From: a virus
Virus record (IMG/VR): IMGVR_UViG_3300025942_000003
Location: 1 to 64,000 of that record
Direction: 5' to 3' (one strand)
DNA length: 64,000 bases
The notes under the pieces are model-generated. The model was not told where the DNA came from, did not search any database, and worked only from the letters and a program-made list of their open reading frames with translations. The number at the start of each line of letters is the position of its first letter. Positions within the stretch are counted from its first letter, which is position 1. The position numbers were made by a program, and so were the translations under genes. Positions 47,110-53,611 of this stretch are shown piece by piece.

Positions 47110-47517
47110 TTAAACCAACTCATCCATGTGCGAGGCTTGAATGTCGTCGGAATGATTACCTCGCCATAGCGCATCTGCTCCCCGTTCTTGGCACTTGCAA
47201 TGCAGGTCAAGCGCTACGTCATAACCGTAGAAGGTCTTCATGTAGCGCCCCTTGCCTTCGCCCCGAGATGTCAACTCCCCTGAATCTGCTTCGAGATCCA
47301 ACGCATGATCATCGCCTTTATGTTCTGCGATAACTTCTTGAGGTATCTCGCCCTCGAAATCAAATGATGCCTCTTTCAATTCTTGTCCGCATTCATCATG
47401 CGTTAGAACGATTCGCACCGTACCGCTGTAGGAACCATCATCGCTCAGATCGACTTCGACCTCTGGTTCCGTCGAATCATCGTAAGCCGCAAATTTGTTA
47501 CATTGATCGCATCTCAT
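47110..47517 (-). CDS. Small acidic zinc protein (135 aa)
   Basis: The start MRCDQCNKFAAYDDSTEPEV has a CxxC, and the end has ALDLHCKCQERGADALWRG. Between them is an acidic beta-rich part (EVEVDLSDDGSYSGTVRIVL, KEASFDFEGEIPQEVIAEHK). The function is unknown. Confidence 0.6.
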   Translation of the reverse strand: MRCDQCNKFAAYDDSTEPEVEVDLSDDGSYSGTVRIVLTHDECGQELKEASFDFEGEIPQEVIAEHKGDDHALDLEADSGELTSRGEGKGRYMKTFYGYDVALDLHCKCQERGADALWRGNHSDDIQASHMDELV

Positions 47518-47520
47518 TTT

Positions 47521-47865
47521 TTACGCTCCTGCTGTTTTCTGTTTCTTTTTACACTCAGCACAAACCATTGCAGATGGTCGCGGCAAGGCCTCGCGGATAT
47601 GTGTGGGGCAAAGATTCTCTAGCTTGGTGAACTTGAAGTTGGATTGTAGATCTTCAATCATGCTGACTACCTGATCGGCAAAACGACAGCGGCGTTCAGA
47701 TTCTTCGTCACTCTCATCTTGCGCTAACAACCAAGCGGCTCCGTCTTGATCACCAGCTTCAATCACATCAAAGATCGCGGCGCGAATAGTGGCCGGATCA
47801 GCAAACGTTCTTCTCATCACGCAATGCTCCTTCCGAGTTACTAGATATATGGGGTAGACGCTCAT
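47521..47865 (-). CDS. Hypothetical protein with C-terminal cysteines (114 aa)
   Basis: GGGAGGG lies before ATG 47865, which overlaps the upstream TGA. The helical middle reads IRAAIFDVIEAGDQDGAAWL, and the end AMVCAECKKKQKTAGA has a CxxC. No family is recognised. Confidence 0.6.
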   Translation of the reverse strand: MSVYPIYLVTRKEHCVMRRTFADPATIRAAIFDVIEAGDQDGAAWLLAQDESDEESERRCRFADQVVSMIEDLQSNFKFTKLENLCPTHIREALPRPSAMVCAECKKKQKTAGA

Positions 47866-48167
47866 TTAGACCCTCCCGCCTGCTTTATCGCTGTTATTGC
47901 CGCTTCCTTGAAGGCAGAAGCTCGTGTGAAATTCTGAACGTGATTGTCGATTGGGATCTTAGAAACAATTTCAGCGGCTCTTTTCAAGCCTTCCAACCGG
48001 AGCGAGGCGGTCATGGTCTCCAGTGAAACGTACTTATGATCGTAATCGTGGCCTCCCCAAGTCTCAGCGCGTCCGCAATACCAGCCACGCTCTTCATCAA
48101 GTAGCGCGAAACACGCAGGTCCGCCATTTAGAACAACCTGTTGCCAGTCCAGTCTAGGCTCACCCAT
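47862..48167 (-). CDS. Hypothetical protein (101 aa)
   Basis: The product MGEPRLDWQQVVLNGGPACF goes on with GWYCGRAETWGGHDYDHKYV, then two helices (TASLRLEGLKRAAEIVSKIP, RASAFKEAAITAIKQAGG). The W.QV...GGPACF start is typical of short phage proteins of unknown function. It lies between coupled genes. Confidence 0.6.
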   Translation of the reverse strand: MGEPRLDWQQVVLNGGPACFALLDEERGWYCGRAETWGGHDYDHKYVSLETMTASLRLEGLKRAAEIVSKIPIDNHVQNFTRASAFKEAAITAIKQAGGSK

Positions 48168-48171
48168 GCCG

Positions 48172-48402
48172 CTACTCCTTTCCTGTTAATCCAAAGAAGA
48201 AAACAAAACTAACTAATCCAAAGAACAACAGCGCCAACAAGATCCGAATTATCACAGTGAGCAAAGAAATCCGCTTGCTCCGTTTATCTTCTGGTAAAAC
48301 TACGCCTCTCGTGTAGGTCAAAGGTGGTTTAAGGTGATCAGCGCTCTTTCCAATTAGCGCATCGCGTTGTCGGTGGTATTCTTCAAGTGGTTCGCGGATC
48401 AT
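48172..48402 (-). CDS. Small protein with C-terminal membrane anchor (76 aa)
   Basis: ATG 48402 overlaps the upstream TGA. A basic soluble part (MIREPLEEYHRQRDALIGKS, DKRSKRISLL) precedes a transmembrane segment (TVIIRILLALLFFGLVSFVF). It is tail-anchored. The function is unknown. Confidence 0.6.
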   Translation of the reverse strand: MIREPLEEYHRQRDALIGKSADHLKPPLTYTRGVVLPEDKRSKRISLLTVIIRILLALLFFGLVSFVFFFGLTGKE

Positions 48403-48650
48403 GGTTTCGCCCCCTCCACACATCTCGGACAAAAGACGTACTCACGGCCTCGCTCGTCCTCTCGTAAGCGCCAGCCTTTATCGTAGAGGTGAAAACCGAG
48501 CGTAGACATTGTTAGGTCGTCTGTGGTCCCTCGGCACTCATCACAAATAATGTAATATATGGTTGTTTCTTCAATGTGATCTTGAAGCAGGGACTTCTGA
48601 TCACCGGCATCAATTTCTAGCAGGCTCTGAATTAGTTTGCTACTACCCAT
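48399..48650 (-). CDS. Zinc-ribbon protein (83 aa)
   Basis: The product has IIYYIICDECRGTTDD-like content (IYYIICDECRGTTDDLTMST) and EYVFCPRCVEGAKP near the end, two CxxC pairs forming a ribbon. A helical N-terminus (KLIQSLLEIDAGDQKSLLQD) precedes it. The function is unknown. Confidence 0.6.
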   Translation of the reverse strand: MGSSKLIQSLLEIDAGDQKSLLQDHIEETTIYYIICDECRGTTDDLTMSTLGFHLYDKGWRLREDERGREYVFCPRCVEGAKP

Positions 48651-48659
48651 CCCACTCTC

Positions 48660-48854
48660 CTATCTACTCACCGGAACTGAGTCAACTATCGGACCTCCAA
48701 GTACACTGCCCTCATGCCATTCTTCGCAATCGGGACAGTAGAACTTTTCTACCTTCTCTCCCGGTCGCGGATTCATCCTGCTCAAAGGTCCGTCGTTTGA
48801 ATACTTCCCCTTGAGTACTTCTTTTTCAGTCTTGTCTAGTTCATAGAGCATCAT
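48660..48854 (-). CDS. Small protein with CxxC (64 aa)
   Basis: MMLYELDKTEKEVLKGKYSN and KFYCPDCEEWHEGSVLGG. The CPDC with nearby Glu, Trp and His may bind zinc. It overlaps the upstream gene by four bases. The function is unknown. Confidence 0.55.
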   Translation of the reverse strand: MMLYELDKTEKEVLKGKYSNDGPLSRMNPRPGEKVEKFYCPDCEEWHEGSVLGGPIVDSVPVSR

Positions 48855-49132
48855 TTTACTTTCTCCAGTTTTGGCGGAAACTCGGCTTCGTGTTCTTCGG
48901 CCCGCTTTATCATTTGCGGTCTTAGGTCGCGTCTAAGATCATCAGCAAGAGATTGCATTTCAACCGCTTGCTCGCGCTTACGCATTCTGAAAAGCAATGT
49001 GGCCTTTTCTTCAAGCCATCCACAACACTCATCTAATCCGCTGTAGTGACCCTCAAGCCACTTCTGCGTAGCGAGATTATCCAGAGAGTAAACATTACCG
49101 TGTGAATCCTTTAGTACAGTGTCACTGCTCAT
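48851..49132 (-). CDS. Hypothetical protein (93 aa), first leftward gene after the divergent promoters
   Basis: From ATG 49132 the product is MSSDTVLKDSHGNVYSLDNL, then CCGWLEEKATLLFRMRKREQ, then LADDLRRDLRPQMIKRAEEH, a helical charged protein. An in-frame TTG at 49201 adds 23 residues but lacks support. It would be the first early gene expressed from the promoter at 49285-49313. Confidence 0.6.
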   Translation of the reverse strand: MSSDTVLKDSHGNVYSLDNLATQKWLEGHYSGLDECCGWLEEKATLLFRMRKREQAVEMQSLADDLRRDLRPQMIKRAEEHEAEFPPKLEKVK

Positions 49133-49223
49133 TTCTACGGTATCCTTGGCATCCGATTTTCCGCCAAGAGCAAGCGCGGCGATCTTCGCTCCGAAAACCA
49201 AGCTCGCTACTTTTCCCGGCTAA

Positions 49224-49244
49224 AACTTTAACCCCCTTAAAGTT
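49224..49244. promoter_or_regulatory. Leader hairpin AACTTTAA-CCCCC-TTAAAGTT
   Basis: A perfect 8-bp palindrome with a five-base loop lies in the leader between the leftward promoter and its first gene. It may be an RNA hairpin or a protein site. There is no T-run typical of a terminator. Confidence 0.45.
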
Positions 49245-49284
49245 CGCCTTCGTCTTCAAACGCGCCTGCTCTTGCGCGAAATGA

Positions 49285-49313
49285 ATCCTAGTCGAAAGTT
49301 ACAGTTCTGTCAA
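49285..49313 (-). promoter_or_regulatory. Strong leftward early promoter
   Basis: TTGACA (49313-49308) and TAGGAT (49290-49285) are separated by exactly 17 bases. The -35 is consensus. Transcription would start near 49278 and enter the long minus-strand early operon. It is surrounded by GTTACA half-sites. Confidence 0.8.
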
Positions 49314-49354
49314 CTACTATTTTGTAACTTATCTACTTTACATCTCGGTTACAA
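49297..49354. repeat. Three GTTACA half-sites between divergent promoters
   Basis: AGTTACA (49297-49303), its inverse TGTAACT (49323-49329) and GTTACAA (49348-49354) lie between or over the two divergent promoters. The first two form a 7-bp inverted repeat. They are candidate operators for the HTH protein encoded directly to the right or the LexA-like protein downstream. Confidence 0.55.
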
Positions 49355-49365
49355 TTTAGTAATGT
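49337..49365 (+). promoter_or_regulatory. Rightward promoter candidate, nearly leaderless
   Basis: TTTACA (49337-49342), 17 bases, TAATGT (49360-49365). The start codon of the first rightward gene is only ten bases further, and no ribosome site precedes it, so the mRNA may begin at or just before the ATG. Confidence 0.5.
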
Positions 49366-49374
49366 AGCACGCCC

Positions 49375-49629
49375 ATGAAGCAGAGATCACAAAGTCAGCC
49401 CGCATATCTAACACCTGAAGCAGCAGCAGCAATGGCGGGCATGTCTCGCCCTGCATTTCTGAAACACGTCGCCAAGGGAAACATTGAGCCTATTATTACC
49501 GTCAATAAGCGGTGCTTGTTTCTGCCTGAAGCGGTTAAACAATGGGCCGCCTCCCGTCGTAAGAACGGCACCAAGAAGCGCGGGCCGCAACCGCAAGACG
49601 GCAAAACTAAATCCCGAAAGGAAAGCTAA
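49375..49629 (+). CDS. Excisionase/MerR-like HTH DNA-binding protein
   Basis: The 84-residue protein has YLTPEAAAAMAGMSRPAFLK, then HVAKGNIEPIITVNKRCLFL and PEAVKQWAASRRKNGTKKRG. This is the layout of a winged HTH of the excisionase/MerR N-terminal type (helix-turn-helix, wing, R-x-F/L-xxxxVxxW end). It is the first gene of the rightward operon and lies beside repeated half-sites, so it likely controls the divergent region. The tail is Lys-rich. Confidence 0.75.
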   Translation: MKQRSQSQPAYLTPEAAAAMAGMSRPAFLKHVAKGNIEPIITVNKRCLFLPEAVKQWAASRRKNGTKKRGPQPQDGKTKSRKES

Positions 49630-49630
49630 A

Positions 49631-50140
49631 GTGAGAATTCGCTTTAACGAAGAAGAGGACTTCAATAACGCAGCGATTCTTTGGGAGGCGAATCAAGAGC
49701 GTTCATTAAAGAGCCGTAAGGGGCAGGCTGCGCTAAGACGATTAGAAGCCGCGTTGATTGCCTTACCCGAGCCGAAGCTAATCGCGGATGCTATTGAATC
49801 TGATGGGCTGGTCTGCGGGCTTGGGGCTTTAGCAAAACACGAAAACTATACCGATATACCTGAATTGCCAAGGTATCCCGGTGGCGATGCCAGCAACGAA
49901 GAATTGGACGCATGGGATTGTGGGGAAACGGAACAGGAAATCGAAGATACCATGCTCGCACTTGCGGAGGCTCTTGATGTGCCAAGGATGGTTGCGGTCG
50001 CAATCATCTATCACAACGATGATTCTTATGGCGCAATAACTCCCGAAGCGCGATATGCCAAGTTACTTGCATGGACGCGAAGCTGGATCGCAAAAGATCG
50101 ATCTACGTGGACTCAGAAGAACATGGAAGGATACATTTAG
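49631..50140 (+). CDS. Hypothetical acidic protein (169 aa)
   Basis: GTG at 49631 follows AAGGAAAG. The product reads MRIRFNEEEDFNNAAILWEA, with helices and acidic stretches (ALRRLEAALIALPEPKLIAD, EEIDAW-type NEELDAWDCGETEQEIED). It ends with ARYAKLLAWTRSWIAKDR. An upstream ATG in frame (49484) overlaps the preceding gene heavily and is unlikely. The function is unknown. Confidence 0.6.
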   Translation: MRIRFNEEEDFNNAAILWEANQERSLKSRKGQAALRRLEAALIALPEPKLIADAIESDGLVCGLGALAKHENYTDIPELPRYPGGDASNEELDAWDCGETEQEIEDTMLALAEALDVPRMVAVAIIYHNDDSYGAITPEARYAKLLAWTRSWIAKDRSTWTQKNMEGYI

Positions 50141-50265
50141 CGGCTCCGAGTATCGCGCTGTGGGAGGCAGCGATGCTTGGCGGGAGCGGTGCGGAGGTGA
50201 GGTTGAGGACCCTCGGCCTTTTGCGCTGCTCCCACTTTTTGAAAGGAGAAATCAATGCGGCCTAA
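50071..50265 (+). CDS. Possible small gene spanning the gap (64 aa)
   Basis: An ATG inside the previous gene opens a frame that covers the 114-base gap and ends at a TAA overlapping the next start region. The product (MDAKLDRKRSIYVDSEEHGR, IALWEAAMLGGSGAEVRLRT) looks partly coding. It has no clear ribosome site and overlaps its neighbour by 70 bases, so it may be spurious. Confidence 0.3.
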   Translation: MDAKLDRKRSIYVDSEEHGRIHLAAPSIALWEAAMLGGSGAEVRLRTLGLLRCSHFLKGEINAA

Positions 50266-50938
50266 TGAGGTCGTTTTAACTGTTAAGTGCTTACTCGGCG
50301 AATGGTCCGAGCGGGATAAATATGTTGAATATCTACGCTCGCCGTTCAGGGTAAGTACCTTCAAAACCCTGCCCATGCTGAAGGCGGAACTGGCGCATCT
50401 CGAAGCTCAGGATGTCGTGATCTACACGGAGCATGAGCGACGCGATTTGCGACAGGATGGATGGGTACGATCTGACCGTGCGCCTCGTGGCCCTGGCGTG
50501 ATTCTTACATTCAAGAGGCGAATGGACGATGGGCGTTGGGAAGAATTGCGGTTTCCCTGTCGAACTTTTCCGCTGTGGGAAGATAATCTGCGTGCGATTA
50601 CTTTGGCTCTAGAAGCGCTGCGCAAGGTTGATCGTTATGGAGTCACAACTGGCGCGCAGTACACAGGGTATCGCGCCCTTCCTCCCGCTGAACCGGGCAC
50701 GCAAGGGCAAACGCCTGAACAGGCAGCGGAGTTCATCGCTAACTCAGCGCAGGTCGATCCTGCTACTTATGCGCATTTAATGGTTGGAGATCTTACATTG
50801 GCGGAACACATCTTCAAACGCGCCTCCAAGCGTCTGCATCCTGACGTTGAGGGCGGATCTGCCGAAGCATTTGCTCGCTTGGAAAACTCAATAAGTCTCT
50901 TGCGTGAACATCTGAACGGGCATAAGGTGAATGACTGA
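50255..50938 (+). CDS. Protein with C-terminal J-domain-like segment
   Basis: ATG 50255 follows AAAGGAG. Residues 1-160 have strands and charged helices of unknown type (VILTFKRRMDDGRWEELRFP, ALEALRKVDRYGVTTGAQYT). Residues 175-222 read TLAEHIFKRASKRLHPDVEG, then AEAFARLENSISLLREHLNG, the helix-HPD-helix pattern of a J domain, which stimulates DnaK ATPase. The phage may recruit the host chaperone for control or replication. Confidence 0.7.
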   Translation: MRPNEVVLTVKCLLGEWSERDKYVEYLRSPFRVSTFKTLPMLKAELAHLEAQDVVIYTEHERRDLRQDGWVRSDRAPRGPGVILTFKRRMDDGRWEELRFPCRTFPLWEDNLRAITLALEALRKVDRYGVTTGAQYTGYRALPPAEPGTQGQTPEQAAEFIANSAQVDPATYAHLMVGDLTLAEHIFKRASKRLHPDVEGGSAEAFARLENSISLLREHLNGHKVND

Positions 50939-51065
50939 AGACGCACACGGCTCCCGCAGCGCTGAAGGGGGATGTATTGCGATAGTCCTAATCCTGTTTG
51001 GGATCGTAATTGGAATAGGTTTGAGTGCGGGGTTTGTGTGGTACTGGCTTCCAGGATGTAAGTAA
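50931..51065 (+). CDS. Small single-span membrane protein (44 aa)
   Basis: ATG 50931 lies within the end of the upstream gene. The product MTEDAHGSRSAEGGCIAIVL, then ILFGIVIGIGLSAGFVWYWL has one transmembrane helix and a short Gly/Cys/Lys end. The function is unknown. Confidence 0.6.
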   Translation: MTEDAHGSRSAEGGCIAIVLILFGIVIGIGLSAGFVWYWLPGCK

Positions 51066-51090
51066 AGTTGGCTTAGGAGTGGAGAACTAG

Positions 51091-52062
51091 ATGCAAGCAA
51101 CACCTATCGGGTGGACCGATTTCTCTTCAAACTTGCTGAAATACCTTGATGCCGAAGGCAACGTAGTACATGCCTGTGTTCGCATTTCTGAGGCTTGTAG
51201 ATTTTGCTATGCATGTGCGCTTGCGGGACGGTTTGGTCGGAAGGGGAAGGACTTCACGGCTGAGAACATGAAGAAGCTAACGCCGTACTTCGACACCAAG
51301 GAAGCGGATCAGGTTCTAAAGGCCAAGAAGATCACAGGTAAGAAAGTCTTCGTTGACGATATGACTGATCTGTTTGGTGAATGGGTGTCTGATGAAATTA
51401 TCGATCAGCACTTTGCGATCTTTGCCATGCGTCCAGATGTGACGTTTCAAATCCTCACGAAGCGCGCGGATAGGATGATGCGCTACCTAAACCGAGACAT
51501 CGAAGATCGGCTTGATGACATCTGCCACGAGCTCCCCGGCGCGTTAGATGTGACATGGCACTATCCGGCCGAGTGGCCGTTACGCAATGTTCACGCGGGT
51601 GTCTCAGTCGAAGATCAAAAGAGCGCCGACGAACGAATTCCGCATCTACTTGAAGCTTCGGCGGTGGTCAGATGGATTAGCGCAGAGCCATTGCTGGGCG
51701 GCATCAATGCTCGCACATGGTATTGCGCGTGCGGATGGAAAGGATCGGAGTCAACGCTATTGCCTTCGCCTTCGTCGTCGCTTGTGTGCCCGAAGTGTGG
51801 AGGATCGGGCGGCTTGCTATATCGGAACTGGCTAGACTCTGACGAGGGCCGCAGAACTGCGATTGACGGGATCGTGATCGGCGGGGAATCGGGCGCGGGC
51901 CATAGAGAAATGCCGCTGACCGAAGCGTTAGCGCTTGCCGAATCAGCGCGAGCGGCAGGCGTAAGCGTTTATGTAAAGCAGGACAGTGGTCCAAGACCGG
52001 GAATGCAAGGCCGAATCCTTGATGATGTTTGGGCAATGAAGGAATGGCCCACTGCTAACTGA
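51091..52062 (+). CDS. DUF5131 (phage Gp37/Gp68-type) protein
   Basis: The N-terminus has IGWTDFSSNLLKYLDAEGN and a Cys-rich CVRISEACRFCYACALAGRF, then FVDDMTDLFGEWVSDEIIDQ, FQILTKRADRMMRYL, NVHAGVSVEDQKSADERIPH, VVRWISAEPLLGG and DGIVIGGESGAGHREM. These are the conserved blocks of DUF5131. A two-CxxC insert (CACGWKGSESTLL, LVCPKCGGSGGLL) splits the C-terminal half. The family has radical-SAM-like cysteines, but its reaction is not established to my knowledge. Confidence 0.85.
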   Translation: MQATPIGWTDFSSNLLKYLDAEGNVVHACVRISEACRFCYACALAGRFGRKGKDFTAENMKKLTPYFDTKEADQVLKAKKITGKKVFVDDMTDLFGEWVSDEIIDQHFAIFAMRPDVTFQILTKRADRMMRYLNRDIEDRLDDICHELPGALDVTWHYPAEWPLRNVHAGVSVEDQKSADERIPHLLEASAVVRWISAEPLLGGINARTWYCACGWKGSESTLLPSPSSSLVCPKCGGSGGLLYRNWLDSDEGRRTAIDGIVIGGESGAGHREMPLTEALALAESARAAGVSVYVKQDSGPRPGMQGRILDDVWAMKEWPTAN

Positions 52063-52071
52063 AAGGATCTT

Positions 52072-52314
52072 ATGCCACCATCCCCTAAGCAACAACGTGT
52101 GTACAACTTTATCCGCGGATACATCACTTCCAACCACGGCGAAGCTCCTACCATTGCAGAAATAGGTAGACAGTTTCAGTTACGCTCATCTGCAAGCGTA
52201 TATGACATCTTAGTTGCTCTAGAGAATCAGGGATTGATTGAGCGAACACCAAACGTGTCGAGAGGGATAAAGCTAGTTACCGAAACACAGAGCCCGCCTG
52301 CACCATCTGCTTAG
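52072..52314 (+). CDS. LexA-type winged-helix DNA-binding domain without protease
   Basis: The 80-residue product reads MPPSPKQQRVYNFIRGYITS, then HGEAPTIAEIGRQFQLRSSA, then VYDILVALENQGLIERTPNV. This is the LexA N-terminal winged helix almost along its whole length. The self-cleaving S24 domain is missing, so it could bind SOS-type operators without being cleaved, or act as the phage switch repressor. It is the last rightward gene before the convergent tail genes. Confidence 0.8.
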   Translation: MPPSPKQQRVYNFIRGYITSNHGEAPTIAEIGRQFQLRSSASVYDILVALENQGLIERTPNVSRGIKLVTETQSPPAPSA

Positions 52315-52375
52315 TTGAGGTTTAGTGTCATTCGTGGCGAAGTATACATTAGTTACGCTTGAAAACCGCGCAGTT

Positions 52376-53611
52376 TTAAGCTGCGGCAACGGTCCATGCG
52401 CTACCATTGTAATATGCGAGTACATGATTCGAACCGCCGCCGGTGATCGTCGCGCCCCATGTTGCCGTGGTGCTATCAGTGACGGGAACCATCATTCCCT
52501 CAACACCTGTTGGCAAGTTAGCGACCGTGACCGGGTTGCCCTTCCAATACTGCGACCTTATTCCCTTAAAGTTATTTGCGTCCCCGCTCTTCACTTCAAA
52601 GTAATCGTTTACACCGTTGGGCTTCTGGAGACTGATGCCGCTGTTTTGATCACCCATTGTGAAGCGCATTTCTCCGCCCGTGCTTCCCCCCGCCGACATC
52701 TTCATGAATCCAGCGCCGTAGCCGTGCAGATCCCAGTTGTTTTGTGAGCGGAAAATCCCGCCGTTTGAGACTACATCGAAGCCCGTGATCGTGTCCCAAC
52801 GGTTTGAGCCACCGCCCAGACTTAGACCGCGATCAGTTACCGGAGACAGTGAACCAGTGCTAAGAATGATTCCATTCCCCCCGCCACTGACGCGCAGTAC
52901 CAAATTCTGCGGTCCTGTTGATCCGGTCCCCGTTGATAGAATCTCGCCATTACCGCCAGTGAATGTAAATTGAATCCAACGTGCGTTTCCAGCCCCATCG
53001 TCGGTGTTATGCACCTTGAATGTTTGATTATTGGTGGTGTTACGTTGTGAAACCGTGTTCGCGCTATCAATAGTGAGCGGCGCAATACTTCCACCACCCG
53101 TACTGTCAATCGTTAGCGTACCGGCCGGATCGTTGTAGGTAATGGTGATATTTGAGCCAGCAACAACCATTGCTGCAACAGTGTCTTGTACTTGCTCTGT
53201 ATTTAGTCCAGATCCGGGCGGCACACTGAACCCGCCTGACGCATCAAGGTATTTTCCCGCAGCCGCATCCCCTGCTCCCGGTGCTGGTACTAATCCCTTC
53301 GTTCCGCCTGATCCTGAATCACCAACGAAGGCATTTAGAATTGCTGTGGCTTGTGTGGGAGTAAGGTCTGTAGGATCCCCCGTTCCGGCGCCGACTGCCC
53401 GGCCCTTGATCGTTGCTTGGGCCATGTTTGCAAGCTTTGCGTTAGTCACGGAATCATCAGGAATAGAAGCGGCGCCAAGGTTGCCTATTTGAACCTTTTT
53501 CGATGATCCTTCAGGGCTGTCTGTGGTGTCGGATACGTCAACGGTCGTAATAAAGTCAGTTGCGGCCGGTGTTGTATCTTCTGGTAAGTCAACAATCTTT
53601 TGATTAGGCAT
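52376..53611 (-). CDS. Tail fibre / tail-tip-associated protein
   Basis: The 411-residue protein begins MPNQKIVDLPEDTTPAATDF with a phage-fibre N-domain, then has repeated short motifs of coiled or beta-helical fibres (SIPDDSVTNAKLANMAQATI, GRAVGAGTGDPTDLTPTQA) and a Gly/Ser/Thr/Asn-rich C-terminal part ending AYYNGSAWTVAAA. It directly follows the tip protein and overlaps it by eight bases. It likely forms a side or central fibre. It is the last gene of the leftward tail operon. Confidence 0.75.
   Translation of the reverse strand: MPNQKIVDLPEDTTPAATDFITTVDVSDTTDSPEGSSKKVQIGNLGAASIPDDSVTNAKLANMAQATIKGRAVGAGTGDPTDLTPTQATAILNAFVGDSGSGGTKGLVPAPGAGDAAAGKYLDASGGFSVPPGSGLNTEQVQDTVAAMVVAGSNITITYNDPAGTLTIDSTGGGSIAPLTIDSANTVSQRNTTNNQTFKVHNTDDGAGNARWIQFTFTGGNGEILSTGTGSTGPQNLVLRVSGGGNGIILSTGSLSPVTDRGLSLGGGSNRWDTITGFDVVSNGGIFRSQNNWDLHGYGAGFMKMSAGGSTGGEMRFTMGDQNSGISLQKPNGVNDYFEVKSGDANNFKGIRSQYWKGNPVTVANLPTGVEGMMVPVTDSTTATWGATITGGGSNHVLAYYNGSAWTVAAA

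Noticed and set aside
52315-52375. A bidirectional terminator between the converging rightward and leftward operons.
   Set aside because: Only an imperfect GCAG/CTGC stem is present, with no clear T-run on either side, although a terminator would be expected there.
52420-52440. A GGTTCGAATC motif on the minus strand, like a tRNA T-loop.
   Set aside because: It lies in the coding part of the tail fibre gene (the GGGSNH segment), and no acceptor, D or anticodon arms can be built around it.
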